The notes under the pieces: model-generated
The model's input: only the letters and a program-made list of their open reading frames with translations
Told to the model about the DNA's origin: nothing
Database searches by the model: none
From: CAWFYI01 sp963820105
GTDB taxonomy: Bacteria; Patescibacteriota; Saccharimonadia; Saccharimonadales; UBA4665
Direction of reading: 5' to 3'
Length of the DNA: 64,000 nt
Assembly (NCBI GenBank): GCA_963820105.1
Contig: CAWFYI010000001.1
Span: 310,001 to 374,000, forward strand
Program-made: the position numbers and the translations under genes
Part shown: positions 9,806-18,415 of the stretch, piece by piece
Layout: each line of letters starts with the position of its first letter
Numbering within the stretch: position 1 is the first letter of the stretch

Positions 9806-11842
9806 ATGACCTTGGATAGTCCGGTGACGGAGCTAAAGGGCGTGGGCGAAGCCCAGGCGAAGAAGTTCGCGGTCGTTGGAGTTAAGACCGTCGGCGATCT
9901 GCTGGACTATTACCCTCGCCGATACGATGATTTTTCCGTGATAACGCCTACTGATAAGCTGCAGCCAGGCCTGGTCACCGTGGAAGGAGTTATAAAACAG
10001 GCGAAGGGGCGCTATGTACGCCGTGGCATGCATATCACCGAAGCCGTGGCTTCCGACGAGCACGGCAGTGTGCGTCTGGTATGGTTCAACCAGCCGTACC
10101 GTGCCGAAGCCCTTAAATCCGGGCGCAAGTATTTCATATCGGGCCAGTACGAACTGGGCCGCCAGCGCTTTGCCATTATTAACCCCGGTGTGGAGATGGC
10201 CAGCGATCTGCCGGTGAATACAGCCCGGATCCTGGCGGTCTACCGGGAGACAAAGGGCTTGACTTCGCGCCAGATCCGGCTGGCGGTCCGACAGGCCTTG
10301 GAACTGGTCGCCGAAGTGCCGGATACATTGCCGGACTCCGTAGTCGCCGAACGGCGGCTGATGAGCCGCTGGAGGGCCATACAAGAGATCCATATGCCGT
10401 ATAGCGCCAGACGTTTGGAGCTGGCAAGGCGCCGCCTGGGCTTCGAAGAGGTATTCTGCCTGAGTCTGGCCAGCCTGCTCAATAAACAGGAGAACCGCAG
10501 TGAACATGCCTTGTCCATACCCTTCGACGAGAAGCTGGCGCGCGACTTTGTCAAGCACCTGGAGTTCAAGCTGACCGACTCCCAACGCCGCGCGATCTGG
10601 CAGATATATCTTGATCTGCAGAAGACCGAGCCTATGAACCGAATGGTAGAGGGTGATGTGGGATCGGGCAAGACGGTGGTAGCCGCGATGGCGGCGCTCA
10701 TGCCGCTGGCGCGCGGCCAGCAGGTGGCGCTGATGGCGCCGACGGAACTGCTGGCGCGCCAGCACGGCGACACCATACACGATCTGCTGCGGCCCCTCGG
10801 CCGTCACAGCGACGCCGTGCTGCTGGTCGGCAGCATGAGCGCCGCCCAAAAGAAGAGAGCCAGAGAGGCGATCAAGAATGGCCGGGCCGGCTTCATCATC
10901 GGCACCCAGGCGCTAATCCAGGAGCAGGTCGACATGCACAAGCTGGCGCTGATAATCATAGACGAACAGCACCGCTTCGGCGTTGACCAGCGTAAGGAGC
11001 TGATGGCCAAGGCCGGTCATATGCCGCATGTGCTCAGCCTGACTGCCACGCCCATCCCGCGCTCCCTGGCATTGACGCTGTACGGCGAACTCGACATGTC
11101 GCTCCTGAAGGAAAAGCCGGCTGGCCGCCGGCCGGTCATCACCGAAATAATCTCTCCTAATGCCCGCGCGCGGCTCAACGCGAAAATTGACATCGAGCTT
11201 GCCAAGGGGTCGCAGATGTTCGTGGTCTGCCCGCTCATAACAGATTCAGATGTCATGGATGCCAGGTCGGTCGAAAAGGTTTACGAACAACTCAAGAAAA
11301 AGGATTTCAAGCATCGGCGTGTGGGATTGCTTCACGGCAAGCTCACAGCGGCCGAGAAGCAGAAAGTCATGCGGGAATTCGTGGACGGTAAGCTCGACAT
11401 CCTTGTATCGACCACGGTCATAGAAGTGGGGGTTGACGTGCCGAACGCCAGCATCATGCTCATTGAGAGCGCCGAGCGGTTCGGACTGGCTCAGCTGCAC
11501 CAGTTGCGCGGACGGGTAGGCAGGAGCGATGACCAAGGTTACTGCTACCTGCTGACAAGCGATTCGGGCCCGCCCTCCAGGCGCTTGCGGGCTCTGGAGA
11601 GCTCGCAGGACGGTTTCAAACTGGCGGAGCTGGACCTGGAGCTGCGCGGCCCGGGAGCAATCTATGGCACTTCCCAACACGGGCAGCTTGATCTCCGCAT
11701 AGCTGAACTCAGCGACACGAAACTGATCGCTAAAGCCCGCGAAGCCGCCCAGCGCTTCCTCGACAGCGGCGAGGATTTGCTACAATATAAAGAGTTAGCT
11801 AAGACCGTCACGCGGCTTAGGGCCGTTACTAACCTCAATTAG
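9806..11842 (+). CDS. recG: ATP-dependent DNA helicase RecG
   Basis: Reverses stalled replication forks and processes branched DNA. The 678-aa protein is full length: an N-terminal wedge/OB domain (starting with the ELKGVG helix-hairpin-like motif), Walker A GDVGSGKT (about residue 285), the DEAH-type box DEQH (IIDEQHRFG), motif III SLTATPIPRS, and motifs V-VI VGVDVPNASIM and QLHQLRGRVGRS in the second RecA-like lobe. The CTA codon for the conserved Leu of ELKGVG is useful evidence that CUA is read as leucine here. The next gene starts 22 nt after the stop. Confidence 0.97.
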   Translation: MTLDSPVTELKGVGEAQAKKFAVVGVKTVGDLLDYYPRRYDDFSVITPTDKLQPGLVTVEGVIKQAKGRYVRRGMHITEAVASDEHGSVRLVWFNQPYRAEALKSGRKYFISGQYELGRQRFAIINPGVEMASDLPVNTARILAVYRETKGLTSRQIRLAVRQALELVAEVPDTLPDSVVAERRLMSRWRAIQEIHMPYSARRLELARRRLGFEEVFCLSLASLLNKQENRSEHALSIPFDEKLARDFVKHLEFKLTDSQRRAIWQIYLDLQKTEPMNRMVEGDVGSGKTVVAAMAALMPLARGQQVALMAPTELLARQHGDTIHDLLRPLGRHSDAVLLVGSMSAAQKKRAREAIKNGRAGFIIGTQALIQEQVDMHKLALIIIDEQHRFGVDQRKELMAKAGHMPHVLSLTATPIPRSLALTLYGELDMSLLKEKPAGRRPVITEIISPNARARLNAKIDIELAKGSQMFVVCPLITDSDVMDARSVEKVYEQLKKKDFKHRRVGLLHGKLTAAEKQKVMREFVDGKLDILVSTTVIEVGVDVPNASIMLIESAERFGLAQLHQLRGRVGRSDDQGYCYLLTSDSGPPSRRLRALESSQDGFKLAELDLELRGPGAIYGTSQHGQLDLRIAELSDTKLIAKAREAAQRFLDSGEDLLQYKELAKTVTRLRAVTNLN

Positions 11843-11864
11843 CTAGGCAAATTCTTACAAACGT

Positions 11865-12692
11865 ATGCATTCCATTGTTTTTCATGCCCACCAGAAGCTG
11901 GACCGTGTCGCGCGGCGCCACCTGAAACGATACATACCCAAGGATGGGTTTTTTCCGGGCCGCACCCAGATCCTGCATTTCGAGGCCGGGCGCGGGCCCG
12001 ACAGCGCCAAATTGAAACGGCAGGTCAATGGCGAGCAGCCGTGGCACTTCATCGATCCGTTCAACCCTGATGACACCGAATTGCACGAGCTGATAGACGT
12101 GCATTACGACGGCCTGGTGAAAGCGCTTAAGGACAAGGACGAGGTACAGTCCGCGTTCCAGGCGGCCTGGCTGGCGCACGCTTTGGTAGACGGCCTGACA
12201 CCGGCGCACCATTATCCTTACGAGGAAGAGCTTGAACGCCTGCGCGGCGGCAAGACCCGCCATACCCGGGGCGGCCTGACCGGCCGGCTCTACGTCAAAA
12301 GCCCCACCATAAGGGAATCGGTACTCATGAGCACGAAACTCGTGGGACCCAAGGGCCTGCTGACCAACCACGCCATGTTCGAGACCGGAGCCTATGCTCT
12401 GATAGCGCCGCTCAGCTTGAACAGCGGCCGGCCAAGCAAAGACGACCTGGAGCACGTACGGGAAGTGGGCATTACGGAAGTTTTCAAGGAAATGTCCAGG
12501 CAGGTGGCCGAACTTCACCTTTACGACCGTTTCATCGCCGGGGGCTGGACGCCGCGCCTGGGCCGCCAGGTACGCAAGGAGCTGGCGCCGCGCATGGTGC
12601 GGATTATCACCCTGTCCTGGTACTGCGCGTTCCAAGAGGCTAATTCCCCGGCCAAGAAACCGCCCAAGAAGCTCGCCGGAAACAAGAAATAA
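11865..12692 (+). CDS. conserved hypothetical protein, His/Asp-rich zinc-hydrolase-like
   Basis: I do not recognise it with certainty. The 275-aa protein is soluble and has a pattern of spaced histidines and aspartates: HFIDPFNPDD, HELIDVHYDG and AAWLAHALVDGLTPAHHYPYEEE. The last resembles the H-x3-D-x3-P-x-H signature of the zinc-dependent phospholipase C / S1-P1 nuclease fold, so an alpha-helical metal-dependent hydrolase is a reasonable guess. No signal peptide is seen, unlike most members of that fold. It sits between recG and rsmD and its stop overlaps the rsmD start by one base (TAATG), so the two are probably translationally coupled. Confidence 0.72.
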   Translation: MHSIVFHAHQKLDRVARRHLKRYIPKDGFFPGRTQILHFEAGRGPDSAKLKRQVNGEQPWHFIDPFNPDDTELHELIDVHYDGLVKALKDKDEVQSAFQAAWLAHALVDGLTPAHHYPYEEELERLRGGKTRHTRGGLTGRLYVKSPTIRESVLMSTKLVGPKGLLTNHAMFETGAYALIAPLSLNSGRPSKDDLEHVREVGITEVFKEMSRQVAELHLYDRFIAGGWTPRLGRQVRKELAPRMVRIITLSWYCAFQEANSPAKKPPKKLAGNKK

Positions 12693-13225
12693 TGAGGATC
12701 ATATCCGGCCGCCTTGGCGGCCGCAGTTTCGCCAGTCCGCGCGGCCACCGCACCCATCCGATGAGCGACAAAGGCAGGGGCGCTCTGTTCAACGCCCTGG
12801 GCGACATAGCGGGCCTTACTGTACTGGACGCCTTCGCCGGCAGCGGCGCTCTGGGCTTCGAGGCTGTTAGCCGCGGCGCTGTAAAGGTCACAGCCATTGA
12901 GCGCGACCGCAACGCCCAGCAGACCGTAGCCGCGAACATCAAGGCGCTCGGACTTGAACGAAGCGTAAAGCCTATCAGGGCTAACGCCACTGGCTGGCTT
13001 ACGACCTCTGACGATACCTTCGACCTGGTACTGCTCGACCCGCCTTTTGAAGACTTGCAGCCAGGCCTGCTCGTCAAGCTGGCCGGCAGGGCCGTGCCGG
13101 GCGGCGCCGTGGTGCTATCACTGCCGCCAGACGCGCAGATAACCCTGCCTTCAGACGAATTCGAGCCTCTCACCGCTAAAAAGTACGGCGACAACCAGCT
13201 GGTCTTTTACCGTAAAACCGTCTAA
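12692..13225 (+). CDS. rsmD: 16S rRNA (guanine966-N2)-methyltransferase RsmD
   Basis: Methylates G966 of 16S rRNA during 30S assembly. The 177-aa protein has the RsmD N-terminus (MRIISGRLGGRSFASP followed by HPMSDKGRGALFN), SAM motif I VLDAFAGSGALGFEA (about residue 45) and the catalytic LLDPPFED motif (DPPF) about residue 113. Length matches the family. The start codon overlaps the stop of the preceding gene. Confidence 0.94.
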   Translation: MRIISGRLGGRSFASPRGHRTHPMSDKGRGALFNALGDIAGLTVLDAFAGSGALGFEAVSRGAVKVTAIERDRNAQQTVAANIKALGLERSVKPIRANATGWLTTSDDTFDLVLLDPPFEDLQPGLLVKLAGRAVPGGAVVLSLPPDAQITLPSDEFEPLTAKKYGDNQLVFYRKTV

Positions 13226-13258
13226 AATACATCGGTACGGGCCGCTTTAAGATCATTT

Positions 13259-13343
13259 GGGGATGTGGTGGAATTGGTAGACACGCTAGTTTTAGGAACT
13301 AGTGCCTCACGGCGTGAAGGTTCAAGTCCTTTCATCCCCACCA
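13259..13343 (+). tRNA. tRNA-Leu (anticodon UAG)
   Basis: The acceptor stem GGGGATG pairs with CATCCCC, followed by discriminator A and an encoded CCA. The D loop carries the leucine-type GGTAGAC. The anticodon stem CTAGT/ACTAG closes a 7-nt loop TTTAGGA with anticodon TAG. A long variable arm is present, and the T arm is GAAGG-TTCAAGT-CCTTT. A73 and the D loop agree with leucine identity. Confidence 0.95.
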
Positions 13344-13352
13344 GTATTATGG

Positions 13353-13358
13353 TATAAT
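13353..13358 (+). promoter_or_regulatory. -10 box of the following small gene
   Basis: TATAAT ends 6 nt before the ATG at 13365, immediately after the tRNA 3' end. Confidence 0.6.
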
Positions 13359-13364
13359 AAGCGT

Positions 13365-13757
13365 ATGAGCGAACACAGTGTGCTGCCCAATCCTCGTGAC
13401 GTCCAGGCGTATCACAATGCCATCACAGTCGTCCAAACATACGGTGGGCCGATGCCTGACTTTGGATTTGGGCAAGAGCAACCAACTGCTTCGTTCACAG
13501 TTGCTGATTGTCCACATGAGACTGTAGAACCTCTCGCAGGTAGGTATCAGGTAAGTTACGAACTGTCACCTGGCGAAGCTGTATCTGCTACAAAAGACGT
13601 ACCTAGAAGGTTCGGTAACCCTAATAGTTCAAAATGGGGCCATTTTCTGGTGGTGAATATTGCGGGTGAGGGCAGGGTTCTAAAAGACCGCCGTGCGTCA
13701 CGAAAAATACTGGAAGAACTTGGGGTTCATATATGGCCACAACACGACGCTCCTTAA
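13365..13757 (+). CDS. hypothetical protein
   Basis: Encodes 130 aa with no recognisable motif, membrane segment or signal. The start was moved to ATG 13365 because a longer reading would begin inside the tRNA gene and because a TATAAT box lies 6 nt upstream. The C-terminus (LVVNIAGEGRVLKDRRASRK, then HIWPQHD) could be a small beta domain. Codon use is more AT-rich than in recG or hisS, suggesting an accessory gene. Function unknown. Confidence 0.65.
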   Translation: MSEHSVLPNPRDVQAYHNAITVVQTYGGPMPDFGFGQEQPTASFTVADCPHETVEPLAGRYQVSYELSPGEAVSATKDVPRRFGNPNSSKWGHFLVVNIAGEGRVLKDRRASRKILEELGVHIWPQHDAP

Positions 13758-13796
13758 TCTAAGGGTCTCGGCTCAATAATAGCTCTAGCTTACGTG

Positions 13797-13802
13797 TATT
13801 AT
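13797..13802 (+). promoter_or_regulatory. -10 box of the hydrolase gene
   Basis: TATTAT ends 6 nt before the ATG at 13809, the same spacing as in neighbouring units. Confidence 0.45.
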
Positions 13803-13808
13803 GGTGGC

Positions 13809-14405
13809 ATGAAGCATCACGTAATATACGTGCCGGGCATACTCGATGACAAGTTGCTGGTCCAGAGTACCTTGGTAAGGTTATGGCGTCTGCACGGTGT
13901 CCGCGGTCATTGCCACCCGATACCCTGGGCCGGTGAAGAGGAGTGGGCCCCGAAGTTCCAGCGGCTACTGGACGAAATCGATGAATTCGCCGGCAAAGGG
14001 CACACGGTTTCGCTAGTGGGTGCCAGCGCCGGGGCCAGCGCCGTGTTGAACGCGTACGCCGAACGGTCCGACAAGGTCACAGGAGTCGTCTTTATATGCG
14101 CCAAGGTCAATGCGCCGGAAACCGTCAGCGCCAGGACTTATGCCAGGAATCCGGCTTTCAAAACGTCCCTGTCCAAGCTCCAGGACAATCTGAAGAAACT
14201 TAAAGCCATAGACAGGGCTAAGTTGCTGTCGCTGTACTCCCCAGGCGATAAAACCGTGCCTTACGCCGCTACGGTTATACCGGGCGTGCAAGAGCGCAAA
14301 CTTCCGGCACTCAATCACGGAAAGGCTATTCTTTATACATTAAGTTTCGGGGCCGGCCATCCAATAGGGTTTTTGAAGCGGCGTGCAACGGCGAATCTTA
14401 GATAA
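13809..14405 (+). CDS. alpha/beta hydrolase
   Basis: The 198-aa protein begins with a short strand (HHVIYVPGILDD) and has the nucleophile elbow VGASAGAS (GxSxG, about residue 75), a likely acid in LYSPGDKTVPY and a C-terminal catalytic His in LNHGKAI. This gives the Ser-Asp-His order of a compact esterase or lipase-like hydrolase. No signal peptide is seen, so it is probably cytoplasmic. The substrate is unknown. I preferred ATG 13809 over an in-frame GTG at 13794 because the -10 box covers the latter. Confidence 0.82.
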   Translation: MKHHVIYVPGILDDKLLVQSTLVRLWRLHGVRGHCHPIPWAGEEEWAPKFQRLLDEIDEFAGKGHTVSLVGASAGASAVLNAYAERSDKVTGVVFICAKVNAPETVSARTYARNPAFKTSLSKLQDNLKKLKAIDRAKLLSLYSPGDKTVPYAATVIPGVQERKLPALNHGKAILYTLSFGAGHPIGFLKRRATANLR

Positions 14406-14452
14406 GTTAATGAATTTAGCCTGATCTTTTGCGCATTCAAATACTGAAAGCA

Positions 14453-14458
14453 TATACT
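14453..14458 (+). promoter_or_regulatory. -10 box of the small coiled-coil gene
   Basis: TATACT ends 6 nt before ATG 14465. Confidence 0.5.
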
Positions 14459-14464
14459 GGAGCT

Positions 14465-14713
14465 ATGACTGCAAGTCCTCCTGCCACCAAGCAAGACGTC
14501 GAAGAAATCGTCGGCCGTGTAGTCGGCGAAATAGTCGGTGACGCCTTGCAGATGATAGCCAACAGATTTAATGCCATGGACAAGAAAATGGACAGATGCT
14601 TCGAGCAAATCGATAAACGCTTCGACCGGCTGGAAGACAAAATGGAATCCACCGTCGCGACCGTCGACCACCATACGATCGACATCAGGGAATTGCGCCG
14701 CAAGACCGCTTAG
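14465..14713 (+). CDS. small coiled-coil protein
   Basis: Encodes 82 aa. After a short N-terminus (MTASPPATKQDVEEIVGRVV) the rest is heptad-like: MDKKMDRCFEQIDKRFDRL, then DIRELRRK. It resembles the large class of small phage-like or mobile-element coiled-coil proteins of unknown role. The 63-aa gene at 35102 in this window has a similar design (a leaderless promoter and a short acidic/basic coiled coil), so they may be related. It ends 23 nt before hisS, which has its own promoter. Function unknown. Confidence 0.7.
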   Translation: MTASPPATKQDVEEIVGRVVGEIVGDALQMIANRFNAMDKKMDRCFEQIDKRFDRLEDKMESTVATVDHHTIDIRELRRKTA

Positions 14714-14719
14714 TTAAGT

Positions 14720-14725
14720 TATAAT
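14720..14725 (+). promoter_or_regulatory. -10 box of hisS
   Basis: TATAAT lies 11 nt before the hisS ATG. With a start about 7 nt downstream of the box, the leader would be at most 4-5 nt. Confidence 0.5.
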
Positions 14726-14736
14726 AGTGCTAAGCC

Positions 14737-16032
14737 ATGGCACTGTCGAAACAACCATACAAGGGCGCGAGGGATTTCTACCCGGAGGATAAGCGTCTGC
14801 AGAAATATATGTTCGCCAAGTGGCGCGAAGTCTGCGAGCGCTACGGCTACGAGGAATACGATGCGCCCATACTGGAGCCGCTGGAGATTTATCTGGCAAA
14901 GACCGGGCAGGAGATCGTAACCGAACAGACCTATCTGTTCAAGGACCGCGGCGGCCGGGAGGTCGTAATCAGGCCAGAGATGACGCCCACCGTCAGCCGT
15001 ATGGTGGCCGCCAGGCGGCAGGAGCTAGGCTATCCCCTGCGCTGGTACAGTATACCGAACCTGTGGCGCTACGAACGGCCCCAGCGTGGCCGTCTGCGCG
15101 AGCACTGGCAGCTCAACGTCGATCTGTTCGGCGCGGAAGGCACGGGCGCGGAGCTGGAAACGATCTCGCTCATAGATGCCATATTCAAAACCTTCGGGGC
15201 CAAACCGGACATGTACGAGATCCGTCTGAGCAGCCGCAAACTCATAGACCACGCGCTTTATAAGTACCTGGACTTCAGCAAGAAAGAGGCGCATGACGTA
15301 TCAAAACTCATAGACAAGATGCACAAGATGGAGCGGACCAAGTTCATCGCGGCGGTCGACAAAGTATGCAGCCCGGCGAAGCGCGAGTCCGGGGCAGTCG
15401 AGAAAGTGCTGTCGCTCCTTAGCACCAAAAGCCTCAGGCAGCTGCCGGCAGAACTGAAGGAGCATGCTTCCGTAAACGAACTGGAGCAAATACTTAACGC
15501 GTTAAGCAAGGCCGGCATTAAGAATACCCGGTTCGATGTCACCCTTATGCGAGGTTTCGACTATTACACGGACGTCGTATTCGAAGTCTTCGACAAACAC
15601 CCCGACAACAACCGTTCCATGCTGGGCGGCGGCCGTTACGACGGCCTGGTCGGCCTGTTCGGCGTGAAGCCCGTTTCGAGCGTCGGCTTCGGCTGGGGCG
15701 ACGTAACCCTTATGAATTTCCTGCGGCTGCACAACCTGTTGCCTGAACTGCCGCCGGAAACCGACGTATACGCCGTACTCGTGGGCGGCGTCGCAGATGC
15801 GGCTAGCAAACCCATAGCGGCACTGAGAGAAGGTGGCCTGAACGTGGCGGTAGACCTGTCCGGCCGCAAGGTCGGCGATCAGATCAAGACCGCGGACAAG
15901 AAGGGCGCGGCGCATGTGCTGGTAATCGGCGAGGACGAGCTGAAGACAGGCAAATTTACGCTCAGGAATCTTCGCACCGGCAAAGAGCAGAAGCTTGAGC
16001 CCGCCGCTATAGTCAAAAAACTCAAGAAATGA
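14737..16032 (+). CDS. hisS: histidyl-tRNA synthetase
   Basis: Class II synthetase, 431 aa. Motif 1 region GARDFYPEDKRLQKYM opens the protein; motif 2 is IPNLWRYERPQRGRLREHWQ; the histidine loop appears in LMRGFDYYTDVVFEV; and motif 3 GGGRYDGLVGLFG is about residue 290. A C-terminal anticodon-binding domain follows. Length is normal. The stop overlaps the next ATG (ATGA), so the downstream membrane protein is co-translated. Confidence 0.96.
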   Translation: MALSKQPYKGARDFYPEDKRLQKYMFAKWREVCERYGYEEYDAPILEPLEIYLAKTGQEIVTEQTYLFKDRGGREVVIRPEMTPTVSRMVAARRQELGYPLRWYSIPNLWRYERPQRGRLREHWQLNVDLFGAEGTGAELETISLIDAIFKTFGAKPDMYEIRLSSRKLIDHALYKYLDFSKKEAHDVSKLIDKMHKMERTKFIAAVDKVCSPAKRESGAVEKVLSLLSTKSLRQLPAELKEHASVNELEQILNALSKAGIKNTRFDVTLMRGFDYYTDVVFEVFDKHPDNNRSMLGGGRYDGLVGLFGVKPVSSVGFGWGDVTLMNFLRLHNLLPELPPETDVYAVLVGGVADAASKPIAALREGGLNVAVDLSGRKVGDQIKTADKKGAAHVLVIGEDELKTGKFTLRNLRTGKEQKLEPAAIVKKLKK

Positions 16033-16487
16033 CAGCTACGAATCATGCTCTTACCGGTACGGTCATCGGACTGGCGGTGGCCCAGCCGCTCATAGCGCTC
16101 CCCGCGGCTTTCCTGTCGCACTTCGTTTGCGACGCGTTGCCGCACTACGCCAGCGCCGACCCGCCGGAAAACGTATTGAAGACCAAAGGATTCAGGAACT
16201 ATCTGTTGGCGGATGCCGGGTTTTGCGGCTTAATCGTACTGGTGCTGGCTGTCACTCGGCCCGAGTACTGGCTGCTGGCCGCCTTCTGTGCTTTCCTTGC
16301 GGCTTCGCCGGATTTCCTATGGATCAACCGGTATATCAAGACAAGGGCGGGCCTTAAGTGGCACCCTAGCCGGTTAAGCCGGTGGGCCCTGGACATACAA
16401 TGGTTCGCTAAGCCCATCGGCGCACTTTTCGAGGTAGCCTGGGCTGCGGCAGCCATAATTATAATCGCCACGTTCATACGCCCATAA
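16029..16487 (+). CDS. small polytopic membrane protein (DUF457/YdjM-like)
   Basis: The 152-aa protein has about four hydrophobic segments. It opens with TNHALTGTVIGLAVAQPL and HFVCDALPHYASAD; this spaced H...H..D..PH pattern is typical of the YdjM/DUF457 membrane-bound metal-dependent hydrolase group. The resemblance is by eye only. It overlaps the hisS stop by 4 nt (ATGA), so expression is tied to hisS, though no functional link is evident. Confidence 0.72.
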   Translation: MTATNHALTGTVIGLAVAQPLIALPAAFLSHFVCDALPHYASADPPENVLKTKGFRNYLLADAGFCGLIVLVLAVTRPEYWLLAAFCAFLAASPDFLWINRYIKTRAGLKWHPSRLSRWALDIQWFAKPIGALFEVAWAAAAIIIIATFIRP

Positions 16488-16576
16488 ACTCAGGTTTTTC
16501 TCACATAGCTTTTATATGCTTGGGGTCGTTGCCTCGCGTTGACAACTCGCTAGTAAGCTAAAGAAAGGGGTATGAC

Positions 16577-17059
16577 ATGAACGTAAAAAAACCTTTGCTG
16601 GTCGCAGGAGCGGCTTCGATCGTAGCTTTAGGGGGTATGGCAGGAAGCAGCCTGGTCGCGGCTGCCGCCCCGGGCTCAAACGGCTCGGCGCCCAGCCTGG
16701 TTGACACAATCGCCAGCAAATTCCATCTGAATAAGAACGACGTCCAGGCCGTGGTCGACCAGAACAGGTCCGAACACCAGGCCGAGCACCAGAAAAAGTT
16801 CGAGGACCGGCTGGATCGGGCCGTCAGCGACGGTAAGCTCACGTCCACGCAGAAGAATCAGATTCTTGCCAGGGAAAAGGAGCTCAAAAGCTACATGGAC
16901 TCCATCAAGGACAAGTCGCCCCAGGAAAGACATCAGCTGATGAAGGCTAAGCTGGACGAGCTCAAGACTTGGGCTAAAGCGAACAACATCGCTCCGCAGT
17001 ACGTACGTTTCGGCCCTGGCCCGGGTACCCATGACGGACCCGGCAAGCCTAGCCAATAG
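16577..17059 (+). CDS. secreted helical protein (DUF2680-like)
   Basis: The 160-aa protein has an N-terminal signal sequence (KKPLLVAGAASIVALGGMAG, cleavage likely near AAAAP) and a charged helical mature part with DRLDRAVSDGKLTSTQKNQIL. That last pattern is common in small exported proteins of Gram-positive bacteria and CPR. The C-terminus is Gly/Pro-rich. An AAAGGGG ribosome site sits 6 nt before ATG 16577, making it one of the leadered genes here. A TTGACA lies about 35 nt upstream but has no good -10 partner. The role is unknown; surface or envelope location is inferred. Confidence 0.78.
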   Translation: MNVKKPLLVAGAASIVALGGMAGSSLVAAAAPGSNGSAPSLVDTIASKFHLNKNDVQAVVDQNRSEHQAEHQKKFEDRLDRAVSDGKLTSTQKNQILAREKELKSYMDSIKDKSPQERHQLMKAKLDELKTWAKANNIAPQYVRFGPGPGTHDGPGKPSQ

Positions 17060-17072
17060 CATCCCCATCTGT

Positions 17073-17078
17073 TATGAT
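17073..17078 (+). promoter_or_regulatory. -10 box of tig
   Basis: TATGAT ends 8 nt before the trigger-factor ATG at 17087; no ribosome site fits in between. Confidence 0.5.
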
Positions 17079-17086
17079 GGTGCACT

Positions 17087-18376
17087 ATGCAGATAAATAA
17101 GACGCAGCCTTCGCCGACCACGGCAAAGCTGGTAGTGAAGGCCAGCCAGCCCGAGCTTGATGAGGTCAAGCAGGCCGTCCTGGCACGCCTCAGTCAAGAC
17201 GTAAAAGTGCCGGGGTTCCGCCCCGGCAAGGCTCCTGCGGCCATGGTAGAGAAACAGCTGGACACCACTGCGCTGCAATCTGAATTCCTGGAGCAGGCCG
17301 TGAACAAGCTGTATGTTGATGCGGCGCAGAAGGAAAACCTGCGGCCGGTCGCCCAGCCCAAGGTAGAGATAACCAAGTTCGTACCGTTCACTACGCTTGA
17401 ATTTACCGTGGAAGTCGAAGCTGTGGGCGACATCAAGCTGCCGAATTACAAACTTATAAAAGTAGAGGCCAAGAAGCCCCAGGTAGTGGCCAAGGACGTG
17501 AATGACGTGCTTGATAACCTGCGCCAGCGATCCGCGACGAAAGACGACGTCCAGCGCGCAGCCAAATCCGGCGACGAAGTAATCATAGATTTCAAAGGCA
17601 CCGACGCCAAGACCAAGCAAGCGATCCAAGGTGCCGACGGCAAGGAATATCCGCTTACGCTTGGTAGTAAAAGCTTCATACCCGGATTCGAGGATCAGCT
17701 CACAGGCCTTAAGCAGGGCGGCAAAAAGAAGTTCAACCTGACCTTTCCGCCGGATTACGGCGCCAAGGAGCTACAGGGCCGCGAAGTGACATTCGAAGTA
17801 ACCGTACTTAAGGTCCGCCAAGTTAATGCCGCCAAGCTGGACGACAAGTTCGCCGCCACCGTCGGACCGTTCAAGACTGTGGCCGAGCTGAAGGCCGACA
17901 TCAAAAAGCAGCTCACGGCCGAAAAGCAGCGCGAAGCCGACCGCGCTTTCGACAATGAACTTCTCGAGAAAATCGCCGCCAAGACCACGGTAGCCATGCC
18001 CAAGACCCTGATCGAAGAAGAAATCGACCGCATGGAAGAAGAAGAGAAGCGCAACGTGGTCTACCGCGGTCAGACCTGGCAGGAACACCTGGACGCGGAA
18101 GGCATAACGGCCGAAGCCCACCGCGAAAAACAGCGCAAAGGCGCCGAACTGCGCGTCAAGGCCGGCCTGGTGCTGGGTGCCATCGCCGACAAAGAAAACA
18201 TTTCGGTAACCCCCGAAGAGCTGGAGATCCGCGTCCAGCTTCTAAAGGGCCAGTATCCGGACCCGAACACGCAGGCCGAGCTGGACAAGCCCGAAGGCCG
18301 CCGCGACATCCACTCGCGCATGATGACCGAAAAAACCCTCGACCAACTCCGCAGCTACGCCGCGACAAAACCGTAA
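17087..18376 (+). CDS. tig: trigger factor
   Basis: Ribosome-bound chaperone and peptidyl-prolyl isomerase. The 429-aa protein has the N-terminal ribosome-binding domain with the signature VPGFRPGKAPAAMV (about residue 40), an FKBP-type PPIase domain (DEVIIDFKGTDA through SKSFIPGFEDQLTGLKQGGK), and a long helical C-terminal chaperone domain rich in Lys and Glu. Length is typical. It stands upstream of clpP, a common neighbourhood, but here a second gene lies between them. Confidence 0.96.
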   Translation: MQINKTQPSPTTAKLVVKASQPELDEVKQAVLARLSQDVKVPGFRPGKAPAAMVEKQLDTTALQSEFLEQAVNKLYVDAAQKENLRPVAQPKVEITKFVPFTTLEFTVEVEAVGDIKLPNYKLIKVEAKKPQVVAKDVNDVLDNLRQRSATKDDVQRAAKSGDEVIIDFKGTDAKTKQAIQGADGKEYPLTLGSKSFIPGFEDQLTGLKQGGKKKFNLTFPPDYGAKELQGREVTFEVTVLKVRQVNAAKLDDKFAATVGPFKTVAELKADIKKQLTAEKQREADRAFDNELLEKIAAKTTVAMPKTLIEEEIDRMEEEEKRNVVYRGQTWQEHLDAEGITAEAHREKQRKGAELRVKAGLVLGAIADKENISVTPEELEIRVQLLKGQYPDPNTQAELDKPEGRRDIHSRMMTEKTLDQLRSYAATKP

Positions 18377-18403
18377 GCAATTTCCAAACTTATAAGCAAA
18401 GTG

Positions 18404-18409
18404 TACGAT
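18404..18409 (+). promoter_or_regulatory. -10 box of the TraB-like gene
   Basis: TACGAT ends 6 nt before ATG 18416. The sequence is a weaker match than its neighbours but has the same spacing. Confidence 0.35.
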
Positions 18410-18415
18410 ACTACA

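Noticed and set aside
13302..13364. Longer N-terminus of the gene at 13365
   Set aside because: It would start inside the tRNA-Leu gene; the TATAAT box lies between that position and ATG 13365.
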